A stretch of 64,000 bases of DNA from Spirochaetia bacterium (GCA_021413825.1 JAIOPQ010000011.1:34709-98708), one strand, 5' to 3'; counted from the stretch's first letter, positions 54,178 to 63,762 are shown. The notes: generated by a model not told the origin, from the sequence alone. A program made the numbers and translations.

Positions 54178-55077
54178 TTATCGCAGACCCTTTCTTCTCA
54201 GCAACTGCAAGAAAGGAAGCCATAGCTCAGAAACCAGAACCCCACAAAGTATAATAGCCCCACCGAGCATGCCGCGAAATCCGGTAATCTCACCCAGCAG
54301 GAAGAATGCGAAAATTGTTGCGAAAACCGGTTCCATAGAATACAGAACTGCAGCGCGCGCCGCGGAAATCTCCTTTTGAAACCTACTCTGCAAATAAGTG
54401 GTTAGTAACGTAGTTGCGCCGGCCAGGTACAGTATCGATGCCACATAACGGTTAGAAATCCCGGATACAAATTCCTCGCCCACTACAATCATCGCAATTG
54501 CAAAACAAACCGCTGCAGAAGCTATCTGAACAAATACGAGCTGAAACAAATCCTCCCGGCGCGAAGAATGATCAAGTATAACCATGTAGAACGCGTAAAA
54601 AAAGGCGCAGGCCAGGCTGAGTGCATCTCCCAATCCGAAATCCGCAGTAAACGGACCTGAGTCTCGCGCAAGCAACAAGAACAAACCGGGCAGAACAATA
54701 AACACTCCGAGCACTGTTCCGAACCTGACTGGATTTCTAAAAAGCATGAATTGAAAAATCGGAGTGAAGATCACAAGCATCTGCGTTAGAAATGCTGAGC
54801 GACCGGCTGTTGTGGTTTTTAAACCCAGAGTTTGCGCCGCGAATCCTGCAAACAATGCAGCACCGAGAATTGTCCCCCAGAACAGAGTGCTCCGTTTCAG
54901 GGTTTTGATACGGGACATGAATAATGGTAGAAGCACGATGGTTGAAAGCCCAAATCGCAACAGATTTAGATAGTATGGCCCGGTTTCGGACAACGAATCC
55001 TTGACCAGACTGAACGTGGCTCCCCACAGCAAGGTGCAAAATATCAGGACAAGATCGACACGAAAGGACGCTGGCAT
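54178..55077 (-). CDS. EamA/DMT superfamily transporter
   Basis: About 299 residues with ten membrane helices in two homologous halves, typical of drug/metabolite transporters. Marks are LLWGATFSLVKDSL in helix 1 and the second-half EPVFATIFAFFLLGE motif. ATG at 55077 has AAGG eight bases upstream (positions 55085-55088 on the plus strand) and starts MPASFRVDLVLIF; the upstream in-frame extension is hydrophilic and unlikely. Substrate unknown. It is divergent from hemA across a 134-base gap that holds a palindrome. Confidence 0.88.
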   Translation of the reverse strand: MPASFRVDLVLIFCTLLWGATFSLVKDSLSETGPYYLNLLRFGLSTIVLLPLFMSRIKTLKRSTLFWGTILGAALFAGFAAQTLGLKTTTAGRSAFLTQMLVIFTPIFQFMLFRNPVRFGTVLGVFIVLPGLFLLLARDSGPFTADFGLGDALSLACAFFYAFYMVILDHSSRREDLFQLVFVQIASAAVCFAIAMIVVGEEFVSGISNRYVASILYLAGATTLLTTYLQSRFQKEISAARAAVLYSMEPVFATIFAFFLLGEITGFRGMLGGAIILCGVLVSELWLPFLQLLRRKGLR

Positions 55078-55111
55078 TTGACCGACCTTCTGATCGCTGG
55101 TGTTGCGGGAA

Positions 55112-55130
55112 ATCAATTTGCCCAATTGAT
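55112..55130. promoter_or_regulatory. 19-bp palindrome upstream of hemA, possible operator
   Basis: ATCAATT, five bases (TGCCC), AATTGAT: perfect 7-bp arms in the gap between hemA and the divergent transporter, about 82 bases before the hemA ATG. Length and symmetry fit a dimeric regulator. The response regulator encoded in this operon or a Fur-type repressor are candidates; neither is shown. Confidence 0.45.
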
Positions 55131-55211
55131 ACTGCGTCTCAATTTTGGCTGGATACCCTCCTCTATGACAATTCTCTGACACAGCCCGCCTTTCATTGGG
55201 ATACATTTAAA

Positions 55212-56507
55212 ATGGACATGGTTCAAATAGGCGCAATCGTGCTTAGCTTTGAAGAAGCGGGCGATCTCTCCGAACTTATTCCCTGGAAATCCCAGGACGC
55301 CTGGCTCCTCCGCGACCAGTTGATGCAGGCAGAGCCCGCTCTGGTTGGATTCGTCCCAATCTCCACCTGCAATCGAATTGAATTCTATTATTCTTTAAAC
55401 AACGCCGCTGCGCATTACAGCCTGTTTGATGCTCTGCTAGGTTTACTGCCTCCCCTTGCCCCTGGCGTGCGGCCCAATCACCTTCTGGGGCGCGACGCTG
55501 CCAGACACTTAATCCGCCTGGCTACTGGACTGGAATCCATGGTGCTCGGAGAAACAGAGATTCGCGCGCAACTCAAAGATGCATATGAAGCGGCGGCACG
55601 TCATCATACCCTGGACCGCAGGCTACGGATTCTATTTCAACAAACATTCCAGGAATCACGCACCATTCGCGCGTCCATTCCAATGGATCGTTTGCCTCTT
55701 TCGGTCGCAACCATTGCCACCAGGCACCTTCTACGTCGGATAGCCCCGCAGGCCCTGAATTTAAAGGAAGCAAGACTCCAGGGAACTGCAGTTGTAATTG
55801 GATCCGGCCCAATGAGCAGGCAATCCGCAGAAGCGCTCTCTCGTTATTTTTCGTCGATTGTAATTGTTAACCGCACCCTTGAAAAGGTGGCTCCCCTGGC
55901 CAGGCGCCTGGAGGCTGAAAGCGTAGAGTTCAGTGAGTTTCTGGCAAATCCTGGGAAATTCTTTAAAACAAACGAACCCGGAGTGATTGTAACCGCAACT
56001 TCCAGGCCGGATGCTTTCATTACTCCGGAAGTTCTGGGTCGAGTATTTGATCGCGGGGTACCCCAGCTGGCTCTAGTTGACCTGGCATTGCCGCATGACG
56101 TTTCTTCTGGTTGCACAGACGATTCGCGCGTTCAGCTAATAACGATGGATAGCATCAGACCAGAACTGGAAGGAAATCGTCAGAAACGTGCAGAAGCAGC
56201 AGCAATGGCCGGTGAAACAATTGAAACTGCATTGATAAGAATTGAAGCGAGCATAATATCAGGCGTTTCTTCTACTCTGCTGCGAGAGATTCAAAAAGAG
56301 ATCCGTGATAAGTCACGCCAGGAACTTGAGACATTATTGAGCCACAGACTTTCACATCTCCGGCAAAAAGATATTCGCATGCTATACGATTGGGCTATCC
56401 GCGCGCATCGTGAGATGAACCGAATTCATAAGCGCGGTCTTGAAAGTGTGCTTACACATTACTACGGCGGAAACGGCGAGCCCGGTTTGTCGGAGCATAC
56501 GGATTGA
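55212..56507 (+). CDS. hemA: Glutamyl-tRNA reductase
   Basis: First committed step of tetrapyrrole synthesis by the C5 route: reduces glutamyl-tRNA to glutamate-1-semialdehyde with NADPH. Evidence: STCNRIEFYY with catalytic C53, LGETEIRAQLKDAYEAA, NADPH-site VIGSGPMSRQSAEAL, and VTATSRPDAFITPEVL. Length 431 residues is normal and includes the C-terminal dimerisation helices. There is no strong ribosome-binding site; a second ATG lies two codons in. It overlaps the hemC/hemD start by four bases (TTGA). Confidence 0.94.
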   Translation: MDMVQIGAIVLSFEEAGDLSELIPWKSQDAWLLRDQLMQAEPALVGFVPISTCNRIEFYYSLNNAAAHYSLFDALLGLLPPLAPGVRPNHLLGRDAARHLIRLATGLESMVLGETEIRAQLKDAYEAAARHHTLDRRLRILFQQTFQESRTIRASIPMDRLPLSVATIATRHLLRRIAPQALNLKEARLQGTAVVIGSGPMSRQSAEALSRYFSSIVIVNRTLEKVAPLARRLEAESVEFSEFLANPGKFFKTNEPGVIVTATSRPDAFITPEVLGRVFDRGVPQLALVDLALPHDVSSGCTDDSRVQLITMDSIRPELEGNRQKRAEAAAMAGETIETALIRIEASIISGVSSTLLREIQKEIRDKSRQELETLLSHRLSHLRQKDIRMLYDWAIRAHREMNRIHKRGLESVLTHYYGGNGEPGLSEHTD

Positions 56508-58204
56508 CTGACAGTCTTCGCATAGCCACCAGAGGTTCGCATCTTGCTCTTGCCCAGGCCCACTACATTCAAAAACGGATTTCAGAATTACCTAACGCGC
56601 CGCAAACAGAACTCATTGTAGTAAAAACTACAGGGGACGCAAATCAGATAATATCGCTGGCGGATGCTTCCGGGAACAATGAACGCAAAGGTCTTTTTAC
56701 AAAAGAAATAGAAGACGCGCTCCTGGAAAACCGCGCAGACATTGCAGTACATTCGTTCAAGGACTTGCCTACTGAAATGGTTCCAGAACTAACGCTTGCC
56801 GCAATTCCCCAGCGCCTTGAGCCCCGCGAACTACTGATATTCCCAAAATCCAAGAGACTATTCCCCAGATTCCCACATCTCAAGGCAGGCTCGGTTATAG
56901 GTACATCTTCTGCACGTCGCTTAGCCCAGATCAGCTTCAGATTTCCTGAAATGAAATCGGTTCTATTGCGAGGCAATGTTCCTACTCGCATTGCATCACT
57001 TCTAAAAGAAGGCGGCCCTGATGCCACCTTTCTATCTGGCGCCGGTGTCAATCGACTGCGTGATCTTGGAATTTTCAACGGGACCGACGCCGTTGATCTT
57101 GCCGATTTTGAAGTCATACCAGTGCCGCTCGACTGCCTGGTTCCAGCACCAGCCCAGGGTGCACTGGCTATTCAATGTCGTTCAAACGATTCTGCCACAA
57201 TTCAGTTGTTAAAGGGAATTCACGATTCTGCAATCGCAGACCTTGTATCGATGGAGCGCACCGTACTTGCTGGCCTTGAAGGCGGCTGCCACCTGCCGCT
57301 TGGAACCCATGCGCTAAAGATTGAGGAGTCCCATGCTCCGTACTATCAGATGTTACTCTTCCTCGGTGGAGAGTCTCCCGATAATCGCCGCCAGAAATCA
57401 TACCAGGTTTCAAGGAGTGCCGTAGACCCTGAGCGCCTTTCTCGATTCGTGCTGACAGAAGTTCAACGTCAAATTCCAATTGTTCTAACGGGACAAAAAG
57501 AAAGAAACGACGAACTTGCAGGACCTGGAATTATTTCGCTTCCTTTGATTCAAACAAGGCTACTTGACGTAGACTGGAACAAATTTAAGGGACTCAATGC
57601 TCCGGGATCTGTAGCAGCATTCTTTAGCCCCACGGGTGTAAGAGCTGCAAGCAGCGTTCAAGATCTGTTAAACACCAATACGATCCTTGCAGCCGTTGGG
57701 AACAAAACAGCACAGATCGTCAGGCGCATGTTTGGCCGTGATGCAATTACCGGCCCCGGAAATGGAGAAGATCTGGCTCACATGATTCTGCAGGAAACAT
57801 CCGGGCCAGTCTTTGCTTTTCAGGCATTGAACGGTAGGAATGAGTTCGTAGATACGATCAGGACTGCAGGCCGGGAAATTCACAGCATCCATATGTATGA
57901 AACCCTGAATGTTGCTCATGAGCCCGAAGCCTTTGAATCTATACCGGAAGAGTCGTTTGTAGTTTTCCCAAGCCCATCAGCATTCCACGCATTTTTAAGC
58001 CTTCTGGAACGTTATCTGGCAAAGAAGCCGAGCACTATCGACTTTGCGGACAAAGATCCGGTGCACTTCTTGAATAAGTCGAATCTCAGGCTTGTTTCGA
58101 TTGGCGGCACAACAACCCGGGCCATGCTTGATAAAAAATGCATTCCATATATTGAATCTGAAATACCTGATCTCGATATGATCTTACAGGAACTCAGGAA
58201 TTAA
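56504..58204 (+). CDS. hemC: Fused porphobilinogen deaminase / uroporphyrinogen-III synthase (HemC-HemD)
   Basis: Bifunctional protein of 566 residues. Residues 1-315 are HemC: LRIATRGSHLALAQA, VHSFKDLPT with catalytic D87, GTSSARRLAQ, LLRGNVPTRI, and GGCHLPLG with C262 that holds the dipyrromethane cofactor. Residues from about 325 (IPIVLTGQKERND) are a HemD-type two-lobed domain, with FFSPTGVRAASSV and IGGTTTRAMLDKKC near its end. The fusion should channel hydroxymethylbilane to uroporphyrinogen III and is known in Leptospira. The TTG start overlaps the hemA TGA; hemL follows after four bases. hemB, present in the leptospiral locus, is not between them. Confidence 0.93.
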   Translation: MTDSLRIATRGSHLALAQAHYIQKRISELPNAPQTELIVVKTTGDANQIISLADASGNNERKGLFTKEIEDALLENRADIAVHSFKDLPTEMVPELTLAAIPQRLEPRELLIFPKSKRLFPRFPHLKAGSVIGTSSARRLAQISFRFPEMKSVLLRGNVPTRIASLLKEGGPDATFLSGAGVNRLRDLGIFNGTDAVDLADFEVIPVPLDCLVPAPAQGALAIQCRSNDSATIQLLKGIHDSAIADLVSMERTVLAGLEGGCHLPLGTHALKIEESHAPYYQMLLFLGGESPDNRRQKSYQVSRSAVDPERLSRFVLTEVQRQIPIVLTGQKERNDELAGPGIISLPLIQTRLLDVDWNKFKGLNAPGSVAAFFSPTGVRAASSVQDLLNTNTILAAVGNKTAQIVRRMFGRDAITGPGNGEDLAHMILQETSGPVFAFQALNGRNEFVDTIRTAGREIHSIHMYETLNVAHEPEAFESIPEESFVVFPSPSAFHAFLSLLERYLAKKPSTIDFADKDPVHFLNKSNLRLVSIGGTTTRAMLDKKCIPYIESEIPDLDMILQELRN

Positions 58205-58208
58205 ATAA

Positions 58209-59492
58209 ATGAACATTCGCAAATCAGAAGAGCTATTTGAACGCGCAAAGCGTGTAATCCCAGGTGGGGTAAACAGTCCGGTACGCGCATTTCGTTCTGT
58301 TGGGGGAACTCCAATCTACATGAAGAGTGGCGAGGGTGCCAGACTAGTTGACGCGGACGGAAACGAATATCTGGACTTCTGCAATTCCTGGGGGCCTTTG
58401 ATTACGGGGCACAGACATCCTGCAATTTTAGAAGCAATTCAAGAGCAACTGGGGCGAGCATTGACATTTGGAACTCCATGCGAACAAGAAGTTTTGCTCG
58501 CAGAACATGTTATCGAACGCCTCAAAACAAGTATTCCTGATTCAAGAATAGAACGCATTCGATTTACTAGCTCAGGCACTGAGGCGGTGATGAGTGCGAT
58601 ACGTCTGGCCCGCGGCTTTACTGGAAAAAACAAAATCATCAAGTTCAACGGATGCTATCACGGACATTCTGATAGTCTGCTGGTAAAAGCTGGATCAGGG
58701 CTGGCCACGCTGGGCATCCCGGATTCAGCTGGAGTACCGTCTGGCTTCACTGCAGAGACAATCGTTCTGCCACTGGATGATGAAAAGGCAGTTACTGAAG
58801 CGTTTAATCGACATGGGGGTGACATAGCCGGGATTCTGATCGAACCGGTGCCGGCTAACAACGGACTGCTCCTTCAGCGCCAGGATTTTCTAAACCATCT
58901 GCGGAACGTTTGTAATTCACATGGAGCCCTTCTGATTTTTGATGAGGTGATCAGCGGATTTCGAGTTGGAATCGGCGGGGCAGCGCAACATTTTGCGATT
59001 TCACCGGACATGGTTACATATGGAAAGATCATTGGAGGCGGAATGCCAGTTGGTGCATTTGCGGGCCGGGCAGACGTATTTGCAATGCTGGCACCAGACG
59101 GACCTGTCTATCAGGCAGGAACGTTATCCGGCAATCCCGTAGCCATGGCTGCAGGACTTGCGCAGCTTCAACTGTTAACAAAGGACGCGTTCAACCACCT
59201 GGAAAACCTTGGGGCCCTACTCGAATCACGATTCAATCAAATGCAGTTAAAATGGAAAGTCACACGAATCGGTTCAATCTTCTGGTTTCATACTGGGACG
59301 GCGCCGCGCCGTGCAGATCAGATAGACGCAAGCGCACCAAAGACCTACGCGCAATTCCACAAGCATTGCCTGGAGAATGGAATCTATCTAGCTCCGTCTG
59401 CTTATGAGGTTGGTTTTCTAAGTACTCCAATGAGTGAAAGCGATATTGAACGACTCGCAAAGCTATCGGTTGAGTTCTTTAAGAATGCGTGA
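58209..59492 (+). CDS. hemL: Glutamate-1-semialdehyde 2,1-aminomutase
   Basis: PLP enzyme that makes 5-aminolevulinate from glutamate-1-semialdehyde, 427 residues. Marks: AKRVIPGGVNSPVRAF, YLDFCNSWGPLITGHRHP, FTSSGTEAVMSAIRLAR, FNGCYHGHSDSLLVKAGSG, LLIFDEVISGFRVG, and MVTYGKIIGGGMPVGAF with the PLP lysine K273. Four bases after hemC/D. Its last eight bases overlap the start of the histidine kinase gene (ATGCGTGA). Confidence 0.96.
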   Translation: MNIRKSEELFERAKRVIPGGVNSPVRAFRSVGGTPIYMKSGEGARLVDADGNEYLDFCNSWGPLITGHRHPAILEAIQEQLGRALTFGTPCEQEVLLAEHVIERLKTSIPDSRIERIRFTSSGTEAVMSAIRLARGFTGKNKIIKFNGCYHGHSDSLLVKAGSGLATLGIPDSAGVPSGFTAETIVLPLDDEKAVTEAFNRHGGDIAGILIEPVPANNGLLLQRQDFLNHLRNVCNSHGALLIFDEVISGFRVGIGGAAQHFAISPDMVTYGKIIGGGMPVGAFAGRADVFAMLAPDGPVYQAGTLSGNPVAMAAGLAQLQLLTKDAFNHLENLGALLESRFNQMQLKWKVTRIGSIFWFHTGTAPRRADQIDASAPKTYAQFHKHCLENGIYLAPSAYEVGFLSTPMSESDIERLAKLSVEFFKNA

Positions 59493-60519
59493 GCCCCTGC
59501 GAACGCTCTGGTCTCCAACCAGCTTCCTAGTCGCCGGGATGTTTCTACTCCTGGCCGCCCAATTAATCTGGTGGATCGTCTTCTTTCGTTTGAACCAGGA
59601 GTATGTAGTTCATATGGAAGAGACCGTAGATAGCTTCAGGCTACAGGCTGCAAGAAAGGGAACGGCGGATCTGGGAGTTACTTGCAATCGGGATAAATCG
59701 CACTGCCAGATTGATCCGGACACGGTTCTGGCACGTTCGGCCGTGCACAGACGTCAGATGCTAATGCTCATTTCAGAAACGATCTTTGTTCTGAGCGTGG
59801 TTGGTTACGGATCATTCCGGGTAATTCGATCCGTTCAGAGAGAAAAACAACTGGCGCTTGAGCGAATAACGTTCTTGAACTCAGTCACTCACGAACTAAA
59901 AACTCCAGTGGCCGGGGCACTTCTGGCCATGCAAACGCTGCAAAATCGCAAGCTCAAAGAATCAGCCAAAAAAGATCTCCTGGAAGACGCAATCGATAAC
60001 CTAAAGCAACTAACGTCACAGATAGAAAATCTACTCCTGGCAGGAGAACTGGGGCGCACCCATCAATTCAACCGCAATCAAGTTTCAGATGCTGCATCGT
60101 TAATCAGATCGCATGTAAAACGATCCTCATCGAGCATTCACCGAGCAAAAGCCACAGTGGAACTGGATCTACCGGAGGCTGCGGGGGTTTTGATCTCAGA
60201 CAACCTGCTCGAACGTATTGTTGATGCGCTCTTGCAAAATGCACTGGCATACAGTGGAAAGAGGCCTCTTATCCGGGTCACAATTGAAACTACAGAATCA
60301 CAGGTATTGATTCGCGTCTCAGACTCTGGCCCTGGAATTCCGGCAAAAGAGCATGACAATGTCTTCCAACCATTCTATCGCCTGGCAAACGTTGAAGGGC
60401 GCGGAACCGGGCTTGGACTTTACCTGGTCAGGCAGATTGTGGAGGGCAACGGCGGAACCGTGCAGATTAACCCTGAGCGTAACTCAGAATTTGTTGTGAG
60501 ATTGAGACGTGCCGGCTAG
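59485..60519 (+). CDS. Membrane sensor histidine kinase in the heme operon
   Basis: 344-residue kinase. Two membrane segments (FLVAGMFLLLAAQLIWWIVFF and MLMLISETIFVLSVVGYG) flank a periplasmic loop of about 60 residues with two Cys (TCNRDKSHCQ), a possible redox or ligand site. HisKA motif NSVTHELKTPVAG has H136; HATPase has LQNALAYSGKRP, SDSGPGIP and GTGLGLYLV. It overlaps hemL by eight bases and its partner regulator by 11. A kinase at this place in the heme locus is a known leptospiral arrangement. Confidence 0.92.
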   Translation: MREPLRTLWSPTSFLVAGMFLLLAAQLIWWIVFFRLNQEYVVHMEETVDSFRLQAARKGTADLGVTCNRDKSHCQIDPDTVLARSAVHRRQMLMLISETIFVLSVVGYGSFRVIRSVQREKQLALERITFLNSVTHELKTPVAGALLAMQTLQNRKLKESAKKDLLEDAIDNLKQLTSQIENLLLAGELGRTHQFNRNQVSDAASLIRSHVKRSSSSIHRAKATVELDLPEAAGVLISDNLLERIVDALLQNALAYSGKRPLIRVTIETTESQVLIRVSDSGPGIPAKEHDNVFQPFYRLANVEGRGTGLGLYLVRQIVEGNGGTVQINPERNSEFVVRLRRAG

Positions 60520-61195
60520 AAGAAAAATACTCCTGGTTGAAGATGATCCAGTCCTCCGGAAGGGAATCAAACTCAATGTAGAGGCAGAAGGATTTGTTGT
60601 TGAGGATTTCGCACAGGCGGATCGGGTATTTGACGCAATGACCACCAAACCTGTTCGCTATGCGCTGGGAATTCTGGACATCATGATGCCTGGAACCATG
60701 GACGGAATAGATCTTTGCAAGAAGCTGCGGCAGCACGGTCATGAGTTTCCAGTCATATTTCTAACTGCGCGGGGAAGGATTGAGGATAAGCTCAAGGCGT
60801 TTTCATCGGGTGCAGACGACTACATGACAAAGCCATTCGAACTCGAAGAGCTCATAGCAAGACTGCATATCAGGCTGGGCCGCAAGCAACTGGTCCGCAT
60901 CGGACGGTTCACGCTGGACCTGTCTTCTGCTTGTGCGACTGCTCCTGGAGAGTCAACGATTCGATTCAACGATAAGGAAATACAATTGTTACAGGTGCTC
61001 GTCCAGAATCGTGGAAAGCCAGTGAAGCGTGACTTCCTGCTTGAGAACGTCTGGGGTGCGGACCTTCCCACGACGCGCTCAATTGATAACTTCATTGTGA
61101 AATTCAGAAAAATATTTGAGAAGGATCCGGCAGAACCAATCTACTTCATCACGCGCCACGGTGTAGGCTATGAATTATCAGGAGAAACCCTTTGA
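60509..61195 (+). CDS. OmpR-family response regulator in the heme operon
   Basis: 228 residues: receiver domain with KILLVEDDPVLRKGI, phospho-acceptor D57 in ALGILDIMMPG, and KPFELEELIARL, followed by a winged-helix DNA-binding domain (RFNDKEIQLLQVLVQNRGKPVKRDFLLENVWG and NFIVKFRKIFEKDP). GTG start inside the kinase gene. It is the likely output of the heme-operon kinase. It overlaps hemE by four bases (TTGA). Confidence 0.94.
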   Translation: MPARRKILLVEDDPVLRKGIKLNVEAEGFVVEDFAQADRVFDAMTTKPVRYALGILDIMMPGTMDGIDLCKKLRQHGHEFPVIFLTARGRIEDKLKAFSSGADDYMTKPFELEELIARLHIRLGRKQLVRIGRFTLDLSSACATAPGESTIRFNDKEIQLLQVLVQNRGKPVKRDFLLENVWGADLPTTRSIDNFIVKFRKIFEKDPAEPIYFITRHGVGYELSGETL

Positions 61196-62241
61196 GTAAA
61201 GAAAATCAGCCCATAATTGTCCGGGCTATGCGCGGTGAATCAACAGAACGAATTCCGTTCTGGTATATGCGCCAGGCTGGAAGGTACTTGCCCGAGTACA
61301 ATGAAATCCGTCGTGGAAAATCGTTTATTGAAGTAATGGAAAATCCTGACCTTGCGTTTGAAGTTTCCATGCAACCTCTGCGTCGATTCCAAATGGATGC
61401 AATCATAATGTTCAGCGATATACTTACACCAATTCGCGCAGCTGGCATTCCATTGCACTTTGAAGAAAAGAAAGGGCCTGTGCTTGAGAAGATTGTTCAG
61501 TCAGAAAGCGATCTGGAGATCTTTAGAAGTTTCGATGCAGGCAGGGATTGTCCGTATGTAACTGAGATTCTTCAAAGACTCAGTGCAGAAGCGCAAACCA
61601 TGGCAAATCGTCCGGCAGTTCTTGGTTTTGCTGGCGCCCCCTTTACTCTTGCAAGTTATCTAGTGGAGGGCGGAAGCACACAGAAATTTGAGAAGACTAA
61701 AGCTTGTATATTTAAGCAAACTGATCTTTTTTTAAAACTCTCAGACGTTCTTACTGAACTTACAATTGCATATCTGCGGATGCAGATTGAGGCCGGAGCA
61801 GATGCTGTTCAGATTTTTGACAGCTGGGGCGGAGTTCTTTCGCCGGATCATTACGGTGAATTTAGTGCGCCCTTCACAAAACGAATTATTGAGTCTGTCC
61901 AGAAGATGGGAAAGCCTGTAATACTTTTCGTAGGAAACAGCAGTCATCTCCTGGCACAAATGAATGCACAAAAACCTGATGTGATCTCCCTTGATTGGCG
62001 CATAACGGCAACCAGAGCTCGCGCTGAAATTGCTCCTGCGATTGCGCTACAGGGAAACATGGATCCACTTGTATTATACGGAACACCGGAGCGGACCAGG
62101 ATTGAGACTCTCAGGGTGCTTGAAGCATTCTCCGATCGACGCGGGTACATATTTAATCTGGGACATGGAATTCATCCAGCGTCGCTTATGGAAAATGTTC
62201 AGACCATGGTAGATACAGTTAAAAGTTTCAAGGTTTCTTAG
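61192..62241 (+). CDS. hemE: Uroporphyrinogen decarboxylase
   Basis: Converts uroporphyrinogen III to coproporphyrinogen III, 349 residues. Marks: RIPFWYMRQAGRYLPEY, IMFSDILTPIRAAGIPL, GFAGAPFTLASYLVEGGSTQ, QIFDSWGGVLSP, LQGNMDPLVLYG and FNLGHGIHPASLMENVQ. The start is TTG, overlapping the regulator's TGA. The last gene of the visible heme operon; its 3' end overlaps the convergent DUF1577-like gene by 14 bases, so later heme genes must be elsewhere. Confidence 0.95.
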   Translation: MSKENQPIIVRAMRGESTERIPFWYMRQAGRYLPEYNEIRRGKSFIEVMENPDLAFEVSMQPLRRFQMDAIIMFSDILTPIRAAGIPLHFEEKKGPVLEKIVQSESDLEIFRSFDAGRDCPYVTEILQRLSAEAQTMANRPAVLGFAGAPFTLASYLVEGGSTQKFEKTKACIFKQTDLFLKLSDVLTELTIAYLRMQIEAGADAVQIFDSWGGVLSPDHYGEFSAPFTKRIIESVQKMGKPVILFVGNSSHLLAQMNAQKPDVISLDWRITATRARAEIAPAIALQGNMDPLVLYGTPERTRIETLRVLEAFSDRRGYIFNLGHGIHPASLMENVQTMVDTVKSFKVS

Positions 62242-63409
62242 GGGACTGGCCTTTCAATAGCATTCGTTTGCGTTCTTCTGCCGCCTGAGAAATTTTTTGT
62301 TCGATTAAGCCTACGTTGTCCATGTATCGCTTCATCTCATTTTCACGTGATGAGCTGCCGGAAATTTGAACACCAAGCAATAGGTTCCCTTCATGATCCG
62401 TGACGCTTGAACGAATCTTGCCGAATAACGTGATTGGCCCCTGCATCTTAAATACAACATCGAACGTAAAACCGGCCTGGCGCTTTAGATATTCTTTGAG
62501 TTCTTCGTTATGAATCTGAACTTTTAAGCCACCACGGGACATGTTGAGGACGGTTTCGCGGTGATTCATAATCACTGTGTTTGAATCTCGAATGCGATCC
62601 ACCATTTCAAACGCAAGCTGTTGAAGCTCCAGAACCTTGTCTTCGCCGTATTTCTTAGACTTGCTCTGTAGGTGAATGTACCCCAGCGGAATAGAAGTCA
62701 TATCGTGCGTAATATAAGTCACTGGCACAATTATTTCAGAGATTACTTTCTCGCGTTTGAGTTCCATCATGCGCTTGGGCACACCGTCGAATAAGATGGA
62801 ATCGTAATCCAGGTAGAAATCGCTCTTTGGCTTGTAACAGGCCGGATTCTGTGTGTCTTCGAGGAACAGGGTTCGATTGGTCTTGCGAATTTCATCAAAC
62901 ACAGTCCCGCGCGGACCGTACACATCGATCTTTGCAAAATCTTCTACAAGCTTGAGCTTGCGTTCGTATTCTGCGAAACTGACTTTAACAGTGGTTGGAA
63001 TGCTAAACAGGCTTGCGTCGATTGCATGCTTGCTTGCGCGAATATTTGTAACTGCAACTAGATCAACGCCAACGGGCAAACGAAGGTTACCGCGTTCTTT
63101 TGCTGAAATTCCTGCAGTCTTGATGTGCAGCTGGAACTTTCCAGGCTCCGGATTGGCCACAACAATGCAATGCAGTTCAATATAGCGGCCCAGGATTCTA
63201 AACAATACAATCTCTTCTTCCAGCGCCGCCTGAAATTTCTTATTCTCAACGGTCATCACGTTGTTTGTGTCAAACCCCAGGTTTGCCATTTCCACAGGGG
63301 GATCGCCGCTGTTACGAACAAATAGACTGCGACCCGCCAGGTGGTTCTTGATTAAGTACTGAATCTTGTCGGAAGTTGTGAGATACTGCAGTTCGCGGCT
63401 TTCAGGCAT
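62228..63409 (-). CDS. DUF1577-like protein with PilZ-like C-terminal domain
   Basis: 393 residues, no membrane segment. The C-terminal third (from about residue 270) has NMSRGGLKVQI, the (N/D)xSxxG motif of PilZ c-di-GMP receptors; the other PilZ motif (RxxxR) is not clear, so c-di-GMP binding is uncertain. The N-terminal part holds a beta-rich domain (EEEIVLFRILGRYIELHCIV) and DVYGPRGTVFDEIRK. This layout matches the DUF1577 family, known from Leptospira. AGGT precedes the ATG. Convergent with hemE. Confidence 0.72.
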   Translation of the reverse strand: MPESRELQYLTTSDKIQYLIKNHLAGRSLFVRNSGDPPVEMANLGFDTNNVMTVENKKFQAALEEEIVLFRILGRYIELHCIVVANPEPGKFQLHIKTAGISAKERGNLRLPVGVDLVAVTNIRASKHAIDASLFSIPTTVKVSFAEYERKLKLVEDFAKIDVYGPRGTVFDEIRKTNRTLFLEDTQNPACYKPKSDFYLDYDSILFDGVPKRMMELKREKVISEIIVPVTYITHDMTSIPLGYIHLQSKSKKYGEDKVLELQQLAFEMVDRIRDSNTVIMNHRETVLNMSRGGLKVQIHNEELKEYLKRQAGFTFDVVFKMQGPITLFGKIRSSVTDHEGNLLLGVQISGSSSRENEMKRYMDNVGLIEQKISQAAEERKRMLLKGQSPKKP

Positions 63410-63604
63410 GTTTTACCTGAATCGACATGCGAAGACCTGAGCGCGGTTGCAAACAAATTTTGAAATTAGCCCAAACAGCCCCAGCAATTACATCTCGGGT
63501 TTTGAATATGAGTAAACTCGGACAACACCTGCTAATGAGACATAATCCGGCGTTTGGCCCACTTTGAGATGTCCTGACTTAGGAAATCTGTCCAGGAATA
63601 AGGC

Positions 63605-63618
63605 GTGCAGCCGTGCAC
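63605..63618. promoter_or_regulatory. Inverted repeat about 130 bases upstream of the sigma-54 promoter
   Basis: GTGCA, GCCG, TGCAC: perfect 5-bp arms with GCATGCA nearby (63621-63627). Its distance from the -24/-12 promoter fits an upstream activator site for a bacterial enhancer-binding protein such as NtrC. It does not match the NtrC consensus fully. The rest of 63410-63596 shows nothing recognisable. Confidence 0.35.
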
Positions 63619-63746
63619 TGGCATGCAGAACAGGAGAAAGCCTGCAAACTGCTCAAAAACCAGGCGCCCAGCCTCGCCAGAGGGATCTGCCCAGGAAAAA
63701 CGCTTAAAAAACAACCACATAACCCCCATGAGGACGCCGAAAAAGC

Positions 63747-63762
63747 TGGCACATTTCCTGCA
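63747..63762 (+). promoter_or_regulatory. Sigma-54 (-24/-12) promoter
   Basis: TGGCAC, six bases, TGCA: GG and GC are separated by exactly ten bases, as sigma-54 requires. Agreement with TGGCACGNNNNTTGCA is good except A for G at the seventh base and C for T before TGC. Start of transcription would be near 63773, about 24 bases before the TorF-like ATG. Confidence 0.62.
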
